Origin: Mucilaginibacter hurinus
GTDB taxonomy: Bacteria > Bacteroidota > Bacteroidia > Sphingobacteriales > Sphingobacteriaceae
Direction: 5' to 3'
Assembly (NCBI RefSeq): GCF_003324525.1
Contig: NZ_QGDC01000001.1
Coordinates: 652,431-716,430 of the forward strand
Length of the DNA: 64,000 bases
The notes beneath the pieces were generated by a model. The model saw only the letters and a list, made by a program, of their open reading frames with translations, did not search any database and was not told the DNA's origin. Positions 1 to 7,867 of the stretch are shown in pieces. Position 1 is the stretch's first letter. Each line of letters begins with the position of its first letter. A program made the translations under genes and the position numbers.

Positions 1-2
1 CC

Positions 3-1544
3 GATCCGCATACGGATAATATCAATCGGCGTGAAAAGATATGGGCATACGAAATTCCGCTTACAGCCGCAGCTCAGTCACACCCTGATACACAAACGTT
101 GAGGCTCGATGACCTTTTTATTGAGATCAAGGCACAACGCATCATGCTTTGGTCTAAAACGAACAACAAGTACGTGATCCCGCGGATGACCTCTGCCTAT
201 AATCATAGTATCGACCAATTACCTGTTTTCCGGTTTCTGGCGGATCTTTCCTACCAGTACGGCGTGAACCATTTACACTTTGCATTGGCAGATCACTTTC
301 CAGGCCTGATCAGCTACCCGAGGGTCAGCTATGGTCGAACGATCATCAGTTTAGCGACCTGGATCTTTAGCAATACGCAATTACAGGACATTCTACAGGC
401 GGACGATCCGCAGTTGCCGGAATTGTTCGGTCGTTTCGCTACAACTTACCGGCTGCCACCCGTATTCAGTTTGAGCGAAGGGGATCAGCAACTGGTCTTT
501 TTCCGAGATGATCCGGAAGATGTCTGTTTTTTTAGAGCATCCATCCGGTCGAAGGAAACGGTTAAATTAATGGAGTTTTTAATTCCGGGGAACGAGGTCG
601 TATCTCGTGATCCCGACTTCCGGTCTTATCTGAACCAGTTCAATGCCTACCTTATTCCTTCCATCCCGATGGACCTGCCCAGGGCCAGCAACTATCAAGG
701 CCGACCTAATGCCAGAAGGAAATTCATTCCCGGTTCGGAATGGTTATATCTGAAGATCTATCTTCCCCATTTGAGCGCGGACCGGATACTATTGAAGATA
801 TGGCCGCTGCTAAAGAAACGTTATGTCCAGGGTAAGATCAGGCAATGGTTCTTTATCCGTTATGAAGACCCTGCACCGCACCTTCGCCTTCGGATCAAAC
901 TTGATCCGCTGGAGATCAATGCGGTGCTTGTCGCCTTTCGTTCGCTTTTGGATGATCATATCCAGGAGCAGGTGATCAGGGAATATCAGTTGGATACCTA
1001 TGACCGCGAGCTTGAGCGGTATTTCGCGGGCGGCATCGAGGCGACCGAGCGTTTCTTTGCCGCGAGCAGTAACTTTGTGATGAGCTACCTGTCTGCGGGC
1101 CGGCGGCGGCCGCTCCCCCCGGTTCACTTAACTGCACTGGTCAGCACCCAAAAGCTCCTCGACCATCTGCTGCCGGAGGATCATGAGCGTATCAGCTACC
1201 TTAAAAGTTCCTATGAAGGCCTGGCCAGCGAGTTTGAAGGGCAGCAGATGAAATATGAAATGGATCTAAAGTTCCGGAACTTCCGCCAAGCCATCGATGC
1301 CATACTCTCCCAGCAACATCCCTTTGGGCCGGGCGTCCTGGAGCGGGCGTTCCGAACCCTTATTCATGCGGGGAAAACCTTGAAGCCTGCGATAGACAAG
1401 CATCCGGAAGACCGGGCGGCTTATATTCAAAGCATCCTGCATATGCATTTGAATCGGGTGTTTACGGACCAGCAGCGAAAGCAGGAAATGCTGATCTATT
1501 ATCTGCTTTATAAATGGCACATCGGCCGGCAGGCAAAGCGCTGA
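3..1544 (+). CDS. Lantibiotic dehydratase family protein, C-terminal part (5' truncated by window)
   Basis: The frame is open to the left edge, so this is the C-terminal part of a larger LanB-type enzyme; the first start-like codon is only a TTG at 99. The opening part (TSAYNHSIDQLPVFRFLADL) resembles the end of the lantibiotic dehydratase N domain. From about position 740 (WLYLKIYLP, then WFFIRYEDP and HLRLRIKL) it matches the thiopeptide-type bacteriocin biosynthesis (SpaB_C) domain, which eliminates glutamate from glutamylated Ser/Thr. Known family role: tRNA-Glu-dependent dehydration of Ser/Thr in class I lanthipeptide precursors, in the cytoplasm. A Thr-rich small ORF at 3472 is a candidate substrate. 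No cyclase (LanC) is visible in the window. Confidence 0.85.
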   Translation, partial: DPHTDNINRREKIWAYEIPLTAAAQSHPDTQTLRLDDLFIEIKAQRIMLWSKTNNKYVIPRMTSAYNHSIDQLPVFRFLADLSYQYGVNHLHFALADHFPGLISYPRVSYGRTIISLATWIFSNTQLQDILQADDPQLPELFGRFATTYRLPPVFSLSEGDQQLVFFRDDPEDVCFFRASIRSKETVKLMEFLIPGNEVVSRDPDFRSYLNQFNAYLIPSIPMDLPRASNYQGRPNARRKFIPGSEWLYLKIYLPHLSADRILLKIWPLLKKRYVQGKIRQWFFIRYEDPAPHLRLRIKLDPLEINAVLVAFRSLLDDHIQEQVIREYQLDTYDRELERYFAGGIEATERFFAASSNFVMSYLSAGRRRPLPPVHLTALVSTQKLLDHLLPEDHERISYLKSSYEGLASEFEGQQMKYEMDLKFRNFRQAIDAILSQQHPFGPGVLERAFRTLIHAGKTLKPAIDKHPEDRAAYIQSILHMHLNRVFTDQQRKQEMLIYYLLYKWHIGRQAKR

Positions 1545-1554
1545 ACCGGTATTT

Positions 1555-2292
1555 TCAGGGATGCCGGTCGGTCTTGATCAGGTTTTTGTCCATCAGTTCC
1601 AGGAAATGAGTTTTATAATGATCGCCCATTACCAGCGTTTCCCCATTAGTAAGCCGCAGGCGGGAACGCTCGACCACGGTAACGAAGTCAAGATTGACAA
1701 TGAATGAGCGGTGGATGCGGATAAATTTAGCCGGAGGAAGGTGTCGTTCGATCTCCTTTAGGGTCAGGTAGGTCATGTGCTTACCCTCCGCCGTAAATAT
1801 CTGGATATAATTGACAGCCCCTTCAATGTAGATGACCTCATCGAAGCGGATCTTGAGCAAGCGGCCTTTGATCTCACTCTTGATCGTGAAAAAATCGTTC
1901 GGCTGGATATCTGACACCTTTTCCTCGGGTTGGCTAAGTCTGCGCTTGACCCGTTGAATACATTTGGCAAAGCGTTCGTAGTTAATGGGCTTTAACAGGA
2001 AGTCAAAGGCTTCTTTATCGAATGCTTCCAGGGCGTATTCCGGAAAAGCGGTGGTAAATACGACCGTCGTGTACAGGTTGACCATGCCGGCCAGTTCCAG
2101 GCCGGAGAGCTGGCGCATATCCACATCCAAAAATGTGATGGCGGGCGCGTGCTCACCGGTCAGAAGGTCCAAGCACTCCACGGGGTTCAGCGATGTGCCG
2201 GTCAGTTCCAATCCTGGTGTCATTTGGACGTAGTCCCGCAGTAATTCGATGGCATCAGGTTCATCGTCAATAATAAAACAGGTAATTTTCAT
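1555..2292 (-). CDS. LytTR-family response regulator
   Basis: 245 aa. The receiver domain spans about residues 1-115, with acidic pair D10/E11 following IID and phospho-acceptor D56 in FLDVDM. The C-terminal LytTR DNA-binding domain (about 135-240) contains the typical VIYIEGAVNYIQIFT and FIRIHRSFIVNL segments. It overlaps the upstream sensor kinase gene by 4 bases (ATGA), so the two are co-transcribed and act as a pair. It is convergent with the dehydratase gene, with only 10 bases between stops. It may regulate the neighbouring peptide locus, but that is inference; LytTR pairs in Bacteroidota control many processes. Confidence 0.9.
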   Translation of the reverse strand: MKITCFIIDDEPDAIELLRDYVQMTPGLELTGTSLNPVECLDLLTGEHAPAITFLDVDMRQLSGLELAGMVNLYTTVVFTTAFPEYALEAFDKEAFDFLLKPINYERFAKCIQRVKRRLSQPEEKVSDIQPNDFFTIKSEIKGRLLKIRFDEVIYIEGAVNYIQIFTAEGKHMTYLTLKEIERHLPPAKFIRIHRSFIVNLDFVTVVERSRLRLTNGETLVMGDHYKTHFLELMDKNLIKTDRHP

Positions 2293-3347
2293 AGGCGTAA
2301 GGTTAGTAAACAGGTAAACTCTTCCTCATTTTCAAGGATATCGAAGGTAAAACGGTCAGGGTAATAATTATTCAAACGTTTACGGACATTCGACAGGCCG
2401 ATACCGCTCTTCGGATGAGGGTTGCTTTTTCTTTTCCTGTTCCAGGTCCGGACGGACAGCGTGCCAGCATCAACGGCCAGGCTGAATACCCCGGGCTGTC
2501 CCGGCACACCCAGTTCACCGTGTTTGAGCATATTCTCGACGAGCGTGACCAAAAGCAATGGCAGAATGACCACTGTTCCGGTGTCCCCCTCGCAGACCAG
2601 CCTTAAGTGCAGATCGCCGCGGTACCTGAGGCTGGTCAATTCGATAAGATTGTTAAGTTGTGCCACCTCATCACCCAGCGTTACCAGGCGCTGGTCAGCT
2701 GAACTTATTAGTGAATACCGCATGATCTCGGATAATAACATCACGCCTTTGCCGGCCCGGTCAGAGACCCTTTGAATTGTGCTGTACAGGAAATTCAGTG
2801 TATTAAACAAAAGATGTGGACTGATCTGGTTCTGCAGGTAAGCATTCTCAGCGGTGATATACTTATTCTCCAGTTCCAGTGTTCGGGCCTCATGGCGCAG
2901 CTGCTCCTTCTCCATCGCATGATTCTTGTCCCTGAACCTGATCATATATAGCATAGACCAGTAGGCGATACTGAACCCGATCAGGAATATCTCCCTGAAA
3001 ATATTGGAAAGCCAGATCTGTTTGTTGACGGCCGTGTAGGTGAACTCTATCATCAGCTTTCCTTTGAACAGCCCATCGAGCAGGATCTTGATCCCAAGAT
3101 AAACGACGATCTCCAAAATGATCAGCAGGATCGCGGTCAGGTAGGGACGCTGCGTTCTGAAAAAAGCATAGTCCAGCAACACGTGGGCATTAAAGTAGAA
3201 CAGCACAATGTTGGCGGTATAAAAGGTTACGTACTGCAGAACCGGGGCATTCAGGCCAGCAGAAACATCAATGAGTGCTAATTCGTAGGTAATATAGATC
3301 GCCCATACCAGGATATGGCGGAAAAGGATCGTTCTTTTAAGTAACAT
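2289..3347 (-). CDS. LytS/YehU-type sensor histidine kinase
   Basis: 352 aa. Four hydrophobic segments lie in the first about 140 residues, followed by a short coiled coil and a His_kinase domain with the H box QISPHLLFNTLNF (about residue 174). The HATPase part has ENMLKHGE (N box) and SGIGLSNVRKRL (G box). This layout is typical of Bacteroidota membrane kinases that phosphorylate LytTR regulators. It has no large periplasmic sensor, so any signal is probably sensed in or at the membrane. It is transcribed divergently from the small peptide gene at 3472. Confidence 0.9.
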   Translation of the reverse strand: MLLKRTILFRHILVWAIYITYELALIDVSAGLNAPVLQYVTFYTANIVLFYFNAHVLLDYAFFRTQRPYLTAILLIILEIVVYLGIKILLDGLFKGKLMIEFTYTAVNKQIWLSNIFREIFLIGFSIAYWSMLYMIRFRDKNHAMEKEQLRHEARTLELENKYITAENAYLQNQISPHLLFNTLNFLYSTIQRVSDRAGKGVMLLSEIMRYSLISSADQRLVTLGDEVAQLNNLIELTSLRYRGDLHLRLVCEGDTGTVVILPLLLVTLVENMLKHGELGVPGQPGVFSLAVDAGTLSVRTWNRKRKSNPHPKSGIGLSNVRKRLNNYYPDRFTFDILENEEEFTCLLTLRL

Positions 3348-3414
3348 GATCTGTTATTAAAGGAGGCAGAAATACCATTTCTACATAGCACAATTGCCTC
3401 CCGGCGTAATAAAG

Positions 3415-3445
3415 TTTAGTTCAAATTAACACGGTCATAGCTTTG
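3415..3445 (+). promoter_or_regulatory. Bacteroidota-type promoter for the small peptide gene
   Basis: TAGCTTTG at 3438-3445 fits the -7 consensus TAnnTTTG. It is preceded, after 19 bases, by TTTA (3415-3418), close to the -33 TTTG. Spacing and orientation fit a promoter for the ATG at 3472. Called from pattern only. Confidence 0.5.
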
Positions 3446-3471
3446 ATCAAAACATCAAAAACATCAAAGCC

Positions 3472-3657
3472 ATGAAAAATACAAGATCAAAACTATTGCA
3501 AAAAAAGGTGGAGACCATTTGCGACTTCAATCAGGTACGTTCAAATCACCAAGCCCAGCCGACCTTTAACCCGACACCGACAGATCCGACCTCAGTAACG
3601 GCCACGATCATCACCACTACGGTTAGTACGCAAAGAATAGGTAAAATGTTAATATAA
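3472..3657 (+). CDS. Putative class I lanthipeptide precursor (Thr-rich, no Cys in core)
   Basis: 61 aa. The N-terminal half (KLLQKKVETICDF) resembles the KLxLKKxTIxxL leader motif of Bacteroidota class I lanthipeptide precursors. The C-terminal half is rich in Thr/Ser (TDPTSVTATIITTTVSTQ), the residues a dehydratase would act on. The only Cys lies in the leader-like part. It has its own promoter-like sequence and sits next to a LanB-type gene and a two-component system. If it is a precursor, the product would be dehydrated (dehydrobutyrine-rich) rather than ring-forming, unless it reacts with another thiol. It could also be an unrelated small protein. Confidence 0.5.
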   Translation: MKNTRSKLLQKKVETICDFNQVRSNHQAQPTFNPTPTDPTSVTATIITTTVSTQRIGKMLI

Positions 3658-3727
3658 AGTTAAATAATCTTTCCAAAGATCCTCAGGACGACCACCTAAA
3701 TCTTTTAAAACACGGACCAAGGCTTAA

Positions 3728-4867
3728 TTGGAAGTAAAAATAAAGGTTTTGCTCAGATCAGAATTAACATATCTGGAAGCCTGCGCCAGGCTGGCTGTTA
3801 ACTTTAACGAAAGCGATGCATCCGCTACAGCGGTCATTCCGGCTCAGCTCGTTGAGGAAATGGCACAACGCTGCAAGGAATTTAAGGAGCTTATGCTGCG
3901 GGAAGTTTTCAGCCCCGCTAAAGATCAGGCGATCCGCCGTTATGTACAATTTCACCAGGCAGGTCTGGTCGTACTGTCGGACGAGCTGTTCGCGGGCTTG
4001 CGTCACATCACCGGGCCGGCTGTTCCGGGTAAAAGCGAGTTGTTGCTCAGCATGCTGGAACTGGTCGAAGAGGTGCTCAGTTACCTGGAGAAGCAATTCT
4101 ACGCGTATTTCGACCCGCGGCATCCCTTATCCAGTTACCATTGCGACGCTGTCAGCCGGGAATTAAGAACAGCAATTGAAGAGCTTGCACCTTTGTTGTC
4201 GGAAAGCGGCATCGGTTCGTCATTAAAAGACGTCTTTCTGCATTCTATGGACGATGCGCTGACGCGCGTCCGTATCCATGGTGCTGACCGGGGGCAGGTG
4301 GATCACCTGTATGGTCTTAATTACCAGATCAGACAGTATTTATTGCTGCCCACCGTCGATGACCGGTCATTTCAAGACCTGTTATACCGGCACAATTTTA
4401 ACAGTACGCAGTTCGAGAGCCGGCTTCGCGCGCAGTTCCAAAGTGAACTGGCTGCGGGCAGGCAGCCGGATCTTTTACCAATAGACCGGGAGACCGGTCT
4501 CGTGGCCGGAAGGCGGCCTTTGGATATTTTGCTGAAGGAATGGTATGCCATGCAAAACGGTACCGCTTTGGCCAAAGGCAAAGCCAGAACATTAAAAATG
4601 CTGCGATTACCGCTGCATTTATCTGTCCCCCAACTCGCGCTTTTTGCCAGGTTGTGTTACCTGGAAGGCTGTTTTCAGATCACTAACATATCGACCATCA
4701 TGCGTTTCTTTACCGAGCATTTTGAGACGAAAAAACAGCTGGACATTTCACTCAAAAGTTTTGGCAAAGCATTTTACGCGGCAGATCAAAGTTCCGCAGC
4801 CGCTGTCCGTGACTATCTGCAACGGATGATCGGCCTGATCGATAAAAACTATTTCCCAAAAACCTGA
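3728..4867 (+). CDS. Hypothetical protein with RteC-like C-terminus
   Basis: 379 aa from a TTG start immediately after an in-frame TAA; no ATG exists before residue 44, so the start is uncertain. Mostly helical by composition, with no membrane segment. The last about 80 residues (FARLCYLEGCF, FFTEHFETK, SFGKAFYAADQ, DYLQRMI) follow the same pattern as the end of the RteC protein encoded next: LIYxxxxxxxFxxxNxxxIxxFxExxF, then F-Y and a terminal helix. I infer a diverged RteC relative; the first 280 residues match nothing I recognise. It lies 90 bases upstream of rteC in the same direction, so a shared role in element regulation is plausible. Confidence 0.6.
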   Translation: MEVKIKVLLRSELTYLEACARLAVNFNESDASATAVIPAQLVEEMAQRCKEFKELMLREVFSPAKDQAIRRYVQFHQAGLVVLSDELFAGLRHITGPAVPGKSELLLSMLELVEEVLSYLEKQFYAYFDPRHPLSSYHCDAVSRELRTAIEELAPLLSESGIGSSLKDVFLHSMDDALTRVRIHGADRGQVDHLYGLNYQIRQYLLLPTVDDRSFQDLLYRHNFNSTQFESRLRAQFQSELAAGRQPDLLPIDRETGLVAGRRPLDILLKEWYAMQNGTALAKGKARTLKMLRLPLHLSVPQLALFARLCYLEGCFQITNISTIMRFFTEHFETKKQLDISLKSFGKAFYAADQSSAAAVRDYLQRMIGLIDKNYFPKT

Positions 4868-4956
4868 TGCCTATGGATAAATGATACGCTACCTCGCTGT
4901 TAACTACATCGGTTTCGGATAACCGGTGGCAGCGCGATCACTTAAATACTATATAT

Positions 4957-5790
4957 ATGTTAACTAAGTTTAGCGATCGTCTATACGCGGATCTTAACCG
5001 GGACCTTAACGCTTTGGTCCTGGAGGAAGATCAGCTGATCAAAAGGTATGAGCGCTCGATCCATGCCTGTGTCAAATACCTTAAAAAACTCAAGGACCAC
5101 TGTAAAACGAACGATCCCGGAACGCCCGCAGAGGAGATCTTGTTCTTTAAAACGATCAAACCGAAATTTAAGTCACAGCTTATCTATTACCAATCTTTAC
5201 TGAACCTGGAGGTAAGAAAACCTATCGGGGATTGTAATGTCATCGCGGACTATCTGCGCAATGAAGGTAAAGTATTACATCACTTTTTTGAAAGCAATCT
5301 GTCATTTTATCAATACGTGCGTACCCATGCCACTTATCTTGATGACTATTATTTTGTCCGTGGCAACTATGATGTCTTCCTGGACCCTGACCAATGTGTG
5401 GTCGATTTTGACCCCACCTTCAGTACGACCCATGATCACAAGCTCGCCCAGGTCCTGGCAACGGAACTTTTGCAGGAGTATATCGATCATACCATCCAAT
5501 TGGTAACGCAAAAAGATGGTATAGTACAATTGGATGCTGATTTTAAGGACTTTGACTGGAAGCAGACCAAGGTGGCACTGATCGAACTGATCTATTGCTG
5601 GCACGAAACCGAGGCCTTTGGCAAAAAGAACCTGAAAAGTATCGTCAAATTTATTGAAAAGGCTTTCAATATTTCGCTGGGAAACTTTTATGACACCTTC
5701 GACTGGCTCTGCGGACGCTCCAGCCCGACCACCTACATCGATGAGATGAAAGAAGCCTTTATGATACGAATACAAAAACGGTTAAAATGA
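4957..5790 (+). CDS. rteC: RteC domain-containing regulator
   Basis: 277 aa. It shows the RteC hallmarks EILFFKTIKPKFKSQLIYYQ near residue 62, THATYLDDYYF near residue 127 and the C-terminal LIELIYCWHETEAF / IEKAFNISLGNFYDTF region. In CTnDOT, RteC is a helix-turn-helix regulator that triggers expression of excision genes; here it would act in the cytoplasm on this element's excision or transfer genes. The partners RteA/RteB are not in the window. It is followed directly by a strong hairpin terminator that separates it from the tra operon. Confidence 0.9.
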   Translation: MLTKFSDRLYADLNRDLNALVLEEDQLIKRYERSIHACVKYLKKLKDHCKTNDPGTPAEEILFFKTIKPKFKSQLIYYQSLLNLEVRKPIGDCNVIADYLRNEGKVLHHFFESNLSFYQYVRTHATYLDDYYFVRGNYDVFLDPDQCVVDFDPTFSTTHDHKLAQVLATELLQEYIDHTIQLVTQKDGIVQLDADFKDFDWKQTKVALIELIYCWHETEAFGKKNLKSIVKFIEKAFNISLGNFYDTFDWLCGRSSPTTYIDEMKEAFMIRIQKRLK

Positions 5791-5797
5791 AGTATAG

Positions 5798-5820
5798 AAA
5801 AGCGGCGAAATGCCGCTTTT
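5798..5820 (+). terminator. Rho-independent terminator after rteC
   Basis: AAAAGCGGC, a five-base GAAAT loop, then GCCGCTTTT: a perfect 9-bp stem with a T-run, 7 bases after the rteC stop. Confidence 0.85.
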
Positions 5821-5845
5821 CCTGCTATTTAAAAAAAAGTTGACA

Positions 5846-5866
5846 TCCGAGTCGGATAGACTCGGA
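5846..5866. repeat. Inverted repeat upstream of the tra operon
   Basis: TCCGAGTC and GACTCGGA form perfect 8-base arms around a 5-base GGATA loop, 47 bases before the first tra-region ATG. Part of the left arm also forms a smaller palindrome (TCCGA-G-TCGGA), so two alternative structures exist. It may be an operator or a 5'-leader hairpin; the sequence does not decide. Confidence 0.6.
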
Positions 5867-5913
5867 GGGTCCCAGGCAGGATTAAACGGAACTTTGACCT
5901 GTCAACGGCAGCA

Positions 5914-6513
5914 ATGGGGTTGCCGGAAAAACCGAATGTTATGTTACAACAAATTTCATGGGCCGCCTACGCAGCTACGATATTTTTTACGGCGGTCATC
6001 TATTACGGTTATGTTATGCTGACCTATTACCGTTCAGAGCTCACCGGTACTTTTCGAAGACTAACCGGTAAAGCACCTTTAAAACAACAAACAGGTGGTG
6101 ATCTTTTATTACCGGAACTTTCCGTTCTGGGAGCCACGAGGCAGGATGGCGTCGATCATATCGCCCATGACGAACTGCTTTTTGAGCCGGAAAATGAAGA
6201 AACGGCAGCAGGCAGTACGGTACTACCTATCGGAAACGTCGCGCGGTCAGCGCTTTCAGACACGCTGGCTGAGATGATCGGCGAAACCAAAATGCTTATC
6301 CGGGTCATCAATGAATCCGGCGAAAGCCAGGAAAATTTTGAGCTGCTGTTCAGGCTGATCATCCAAAAATACCCTGAACTGACAAACACGCCGTATGAGG
6401 ACCAGGTCAACCACTTCCTGCTTGGCGAAGGTGCTGAACAATTGCCGTTCACGCTCAGCCTGAGTCAATTGAAAACTTATTGGTCAACTGAAAAAGAACT
6501 TCAAAGCGCATGA
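5914..6513 (+). CDS. Single-span membrane protein at the head of the tra operon
   Basis: 199 aa from ATG 5914; a second in-frame ATG at 5941 would give a tighter N-terminus (MLQQISWAAYAATIFFTAV). One transmembrane segment (about residues 14-36) is followed by a long acidic cytoplasmic part with no domain I recognise. The stop overlaps the start of the DUF4134/TraE gene (ATGA), showing translational coupling. It occupies the place of traD in CTnDOT-type operons, but I see no sequence basis for that name. Confidence 0.75.
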   Translation: MGLPEKPNVMLQQISWAAYAATIFFTAVIYYGYVMLTYYRSELTGTFRRLTGKAPLKQQTGGDLLLPELSVLGATRQDGVDHIAHDELLFEPENEETAAGSTVLPIGNVARSALSDTLAEMIGETKMLIRVINESGESQENFELLFRLIIQKYPELTNTPYEDQVNHFLLGEGAEQLPFTLSLSQLKTYWSTEKELQSA

Positions 6514-6854
6514 GAACGAACAGCAAAAAATCAGCCATGTCCGGCCGCAGTTTTGCCGGCAAGGTATCGGCAACCCTCAGCATCATGCTGCTGACGGTCG
6601 TAAATGCCGCGCTGGCCCAGGATGGAAATGCCGGGATCACCCAGGCGACCTCACAGGTCAAAAGTTATTTTAATACAGGCACGAACCTGATGTATGCCAT
6701 CGGGGCCATTATCGGGCTGGTAGGCGCGATCAAGGTTTATAAAAAATGGAACGATGGTGAGCATGATACCGGGAAAGTGGCCTCCAGTTGGTTTGGCAGT
6801 TGTATCTTCCTGGTGATCGTTGCGACCGTATTGAAATCATTCTTCGGTGTCTGA
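6510..6854 (+). CDS. traE: Conjugative transposon TraE (DUF4134), VirB2-like
   Basis: 114 aa. A hydrophobic signal-like segment ends near ALAQ (about residue 36). The mature part has two membrane helices separated by the basic loop KVYKKWNDGEHDTGK. This is the DUF4134 pattern (GxxxxxxATxxVxxYxxxGxxLMYAIGA) found directly before DUF4133 in Bacteroidota elements. The likely role is the VirB2-like pilin or channel subunit of the type IV secretion apparatus. It overlaps the preceding gene by 4 bases. Confidence 0.88.
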   Translation: MRTNSKKSAMSGRSFAGKVSATLSIMLLTVVNAALAQDGNAGITQATSQVKSYFNTGTNLMYAIGAIIGLVGAIKVYKKWNDGEHDTGKVASSWFGSCIFLVIVATVLKSFFGV

Positions 6855-6869
6855 TAAAAGAATAGCGTA

Positions 6870-7535
6870 ATGGAAACTGTAAAAACTGCTTTGATCCCGG
6901 ATAAATTGCTGGAAACCCCTTATTCGGGGGAGGTCATCGCGTCACTTGAGGACGCTTTGACCCGAGGTTTAGCACATGTTCTTGTGGAACTGCAACCCTC
7001 CGAACGTTCCCTTCGACCGGCGGACCTGGTGTATTATGACGATGAAGATGAGGCGACGGATGACTGGGAGCTGAAGACGACCGGCGGGTATCTGCCTGGT
7101 GGTTCAGATCATCCGGTTTATTGCCGCCGTACGGAACGGCTACTGTGCGATGTTCGCCTTGCGAACATGACGATGCCTGAACACCTGATCGCAGGCGTTC
7201 TATTCGTTTACCACGCAGAACAGGATGTATTTCTGGAAAAAGGGAAGCCTTTCAATCAGATCCCTATGACCAAGATATGGGAAGATCAGCTTTGGTCGCA
7301 ATTCTTTTTCGATCACCAAACAAAGAATGTCTACCAGGGCGGCTTCCCGAACGGTGAACCGCCCGCTCATGTCCAACTGGTGATCCTCCCGACCATACCC
7401 TATTGCGATAAACTCGGAATAAATATAAAGACCCATCAGGAAAAGCAAGGAGGATCAAAGCAGGCGGCCAAACGGGCCCATCCAATTGGCAAGCCGGAAA
7501 AAACTAAATTAAAAAAAGGAAGGAAGGTGCAATAA
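6870..7535 (+). CDS. Hypothetical protein in tra operon
   Basis: 221 aa, soluble by composition, between TraE and TraF. It has an acidic patch (YYDDEDEATDDWE) near residue 52 and a strongly basic tail (KRAHPIGKPEKTKLKKGRK), which could contact DNA or membrane lipids. No domain recognised. Its stop overlaps the TraF start by one base, so it is part of the transfer operon. CTnDOT has no gene of this size between traE and traF, so it is an insertion specific to this element type. Confidence 0.75.
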   Translation: METVKTALIPDKLLETPYSGEVIASLEDALTRGLAHVLVELQPSERSLRPADLVYYDDEDEATDDWELKTTGGYLPGGSDHPVYCRRTERLLCDVRLANMTMPEHLIAGVLFVYHAEQDVFLEKGKPFNQIPMTKIWEDQLWSQFFFDHQTKNVYQGGFPNGEPPAHVQLVILPTIPYCDKLGINIKTHQEKQGGSKQAAKRAHPIGKPEKTKLKKGRKVQ

Positions 7536-7867
7536 TGGCCATTTACCAGATCAACAAGGGCATCAATAAGCCCATAGAATTTAAAGGACTGAAAGCGCAA
7601 TATATCGGCTATCTCGCAGCAGGGCTGGTCGCATTGCTTATCCTATTCGCCGTAGCCTACATCGCCGGTTTACCGGTATATGTTTGCCTGCTGGTCATCG
7701 GTATCCTCGGCGGCACACTGTTCATGCAGGTATACCGGCTGAGCAATACCTACGGACAGTACGGCCTGATGAAAAAAGGGGCCAAACGCTTCCTGCCCGG
7801 TTACCTTAAGTTCAACTCACGTAAAATATTCACACAAAAAGACCGATCATATGCCCGTTTTCAGTAA
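7535..7867 (+). CDS. traF: Conjugative transposon TraF (DUF4133), VirB3-like
   Basis: 110 aa. It starts with the family signature MAIYQINKGINKPIEFKGLKAQYI, here split as YQINKGINKP and EFKGLKAQYI, followed by two membrane helices (about 27-70) and a basic C-terminus (SRKIFTQKD). DUF4133 proteins are VirB3-like inner-membrane partners of the TraG ATPase. The gene overlaps traG by 17 bases. Confidence 0.9.
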   Translation: MAIYQINKGINKPIEFKGLKAQYIGYLAAGLVALLILFAVAYIAGLPVYVCLLVIGILGGTLFMQVYRLSNTYGQYGLMKKGAKRFLPGYLKFNSRKIFTQKDRSYARFQ

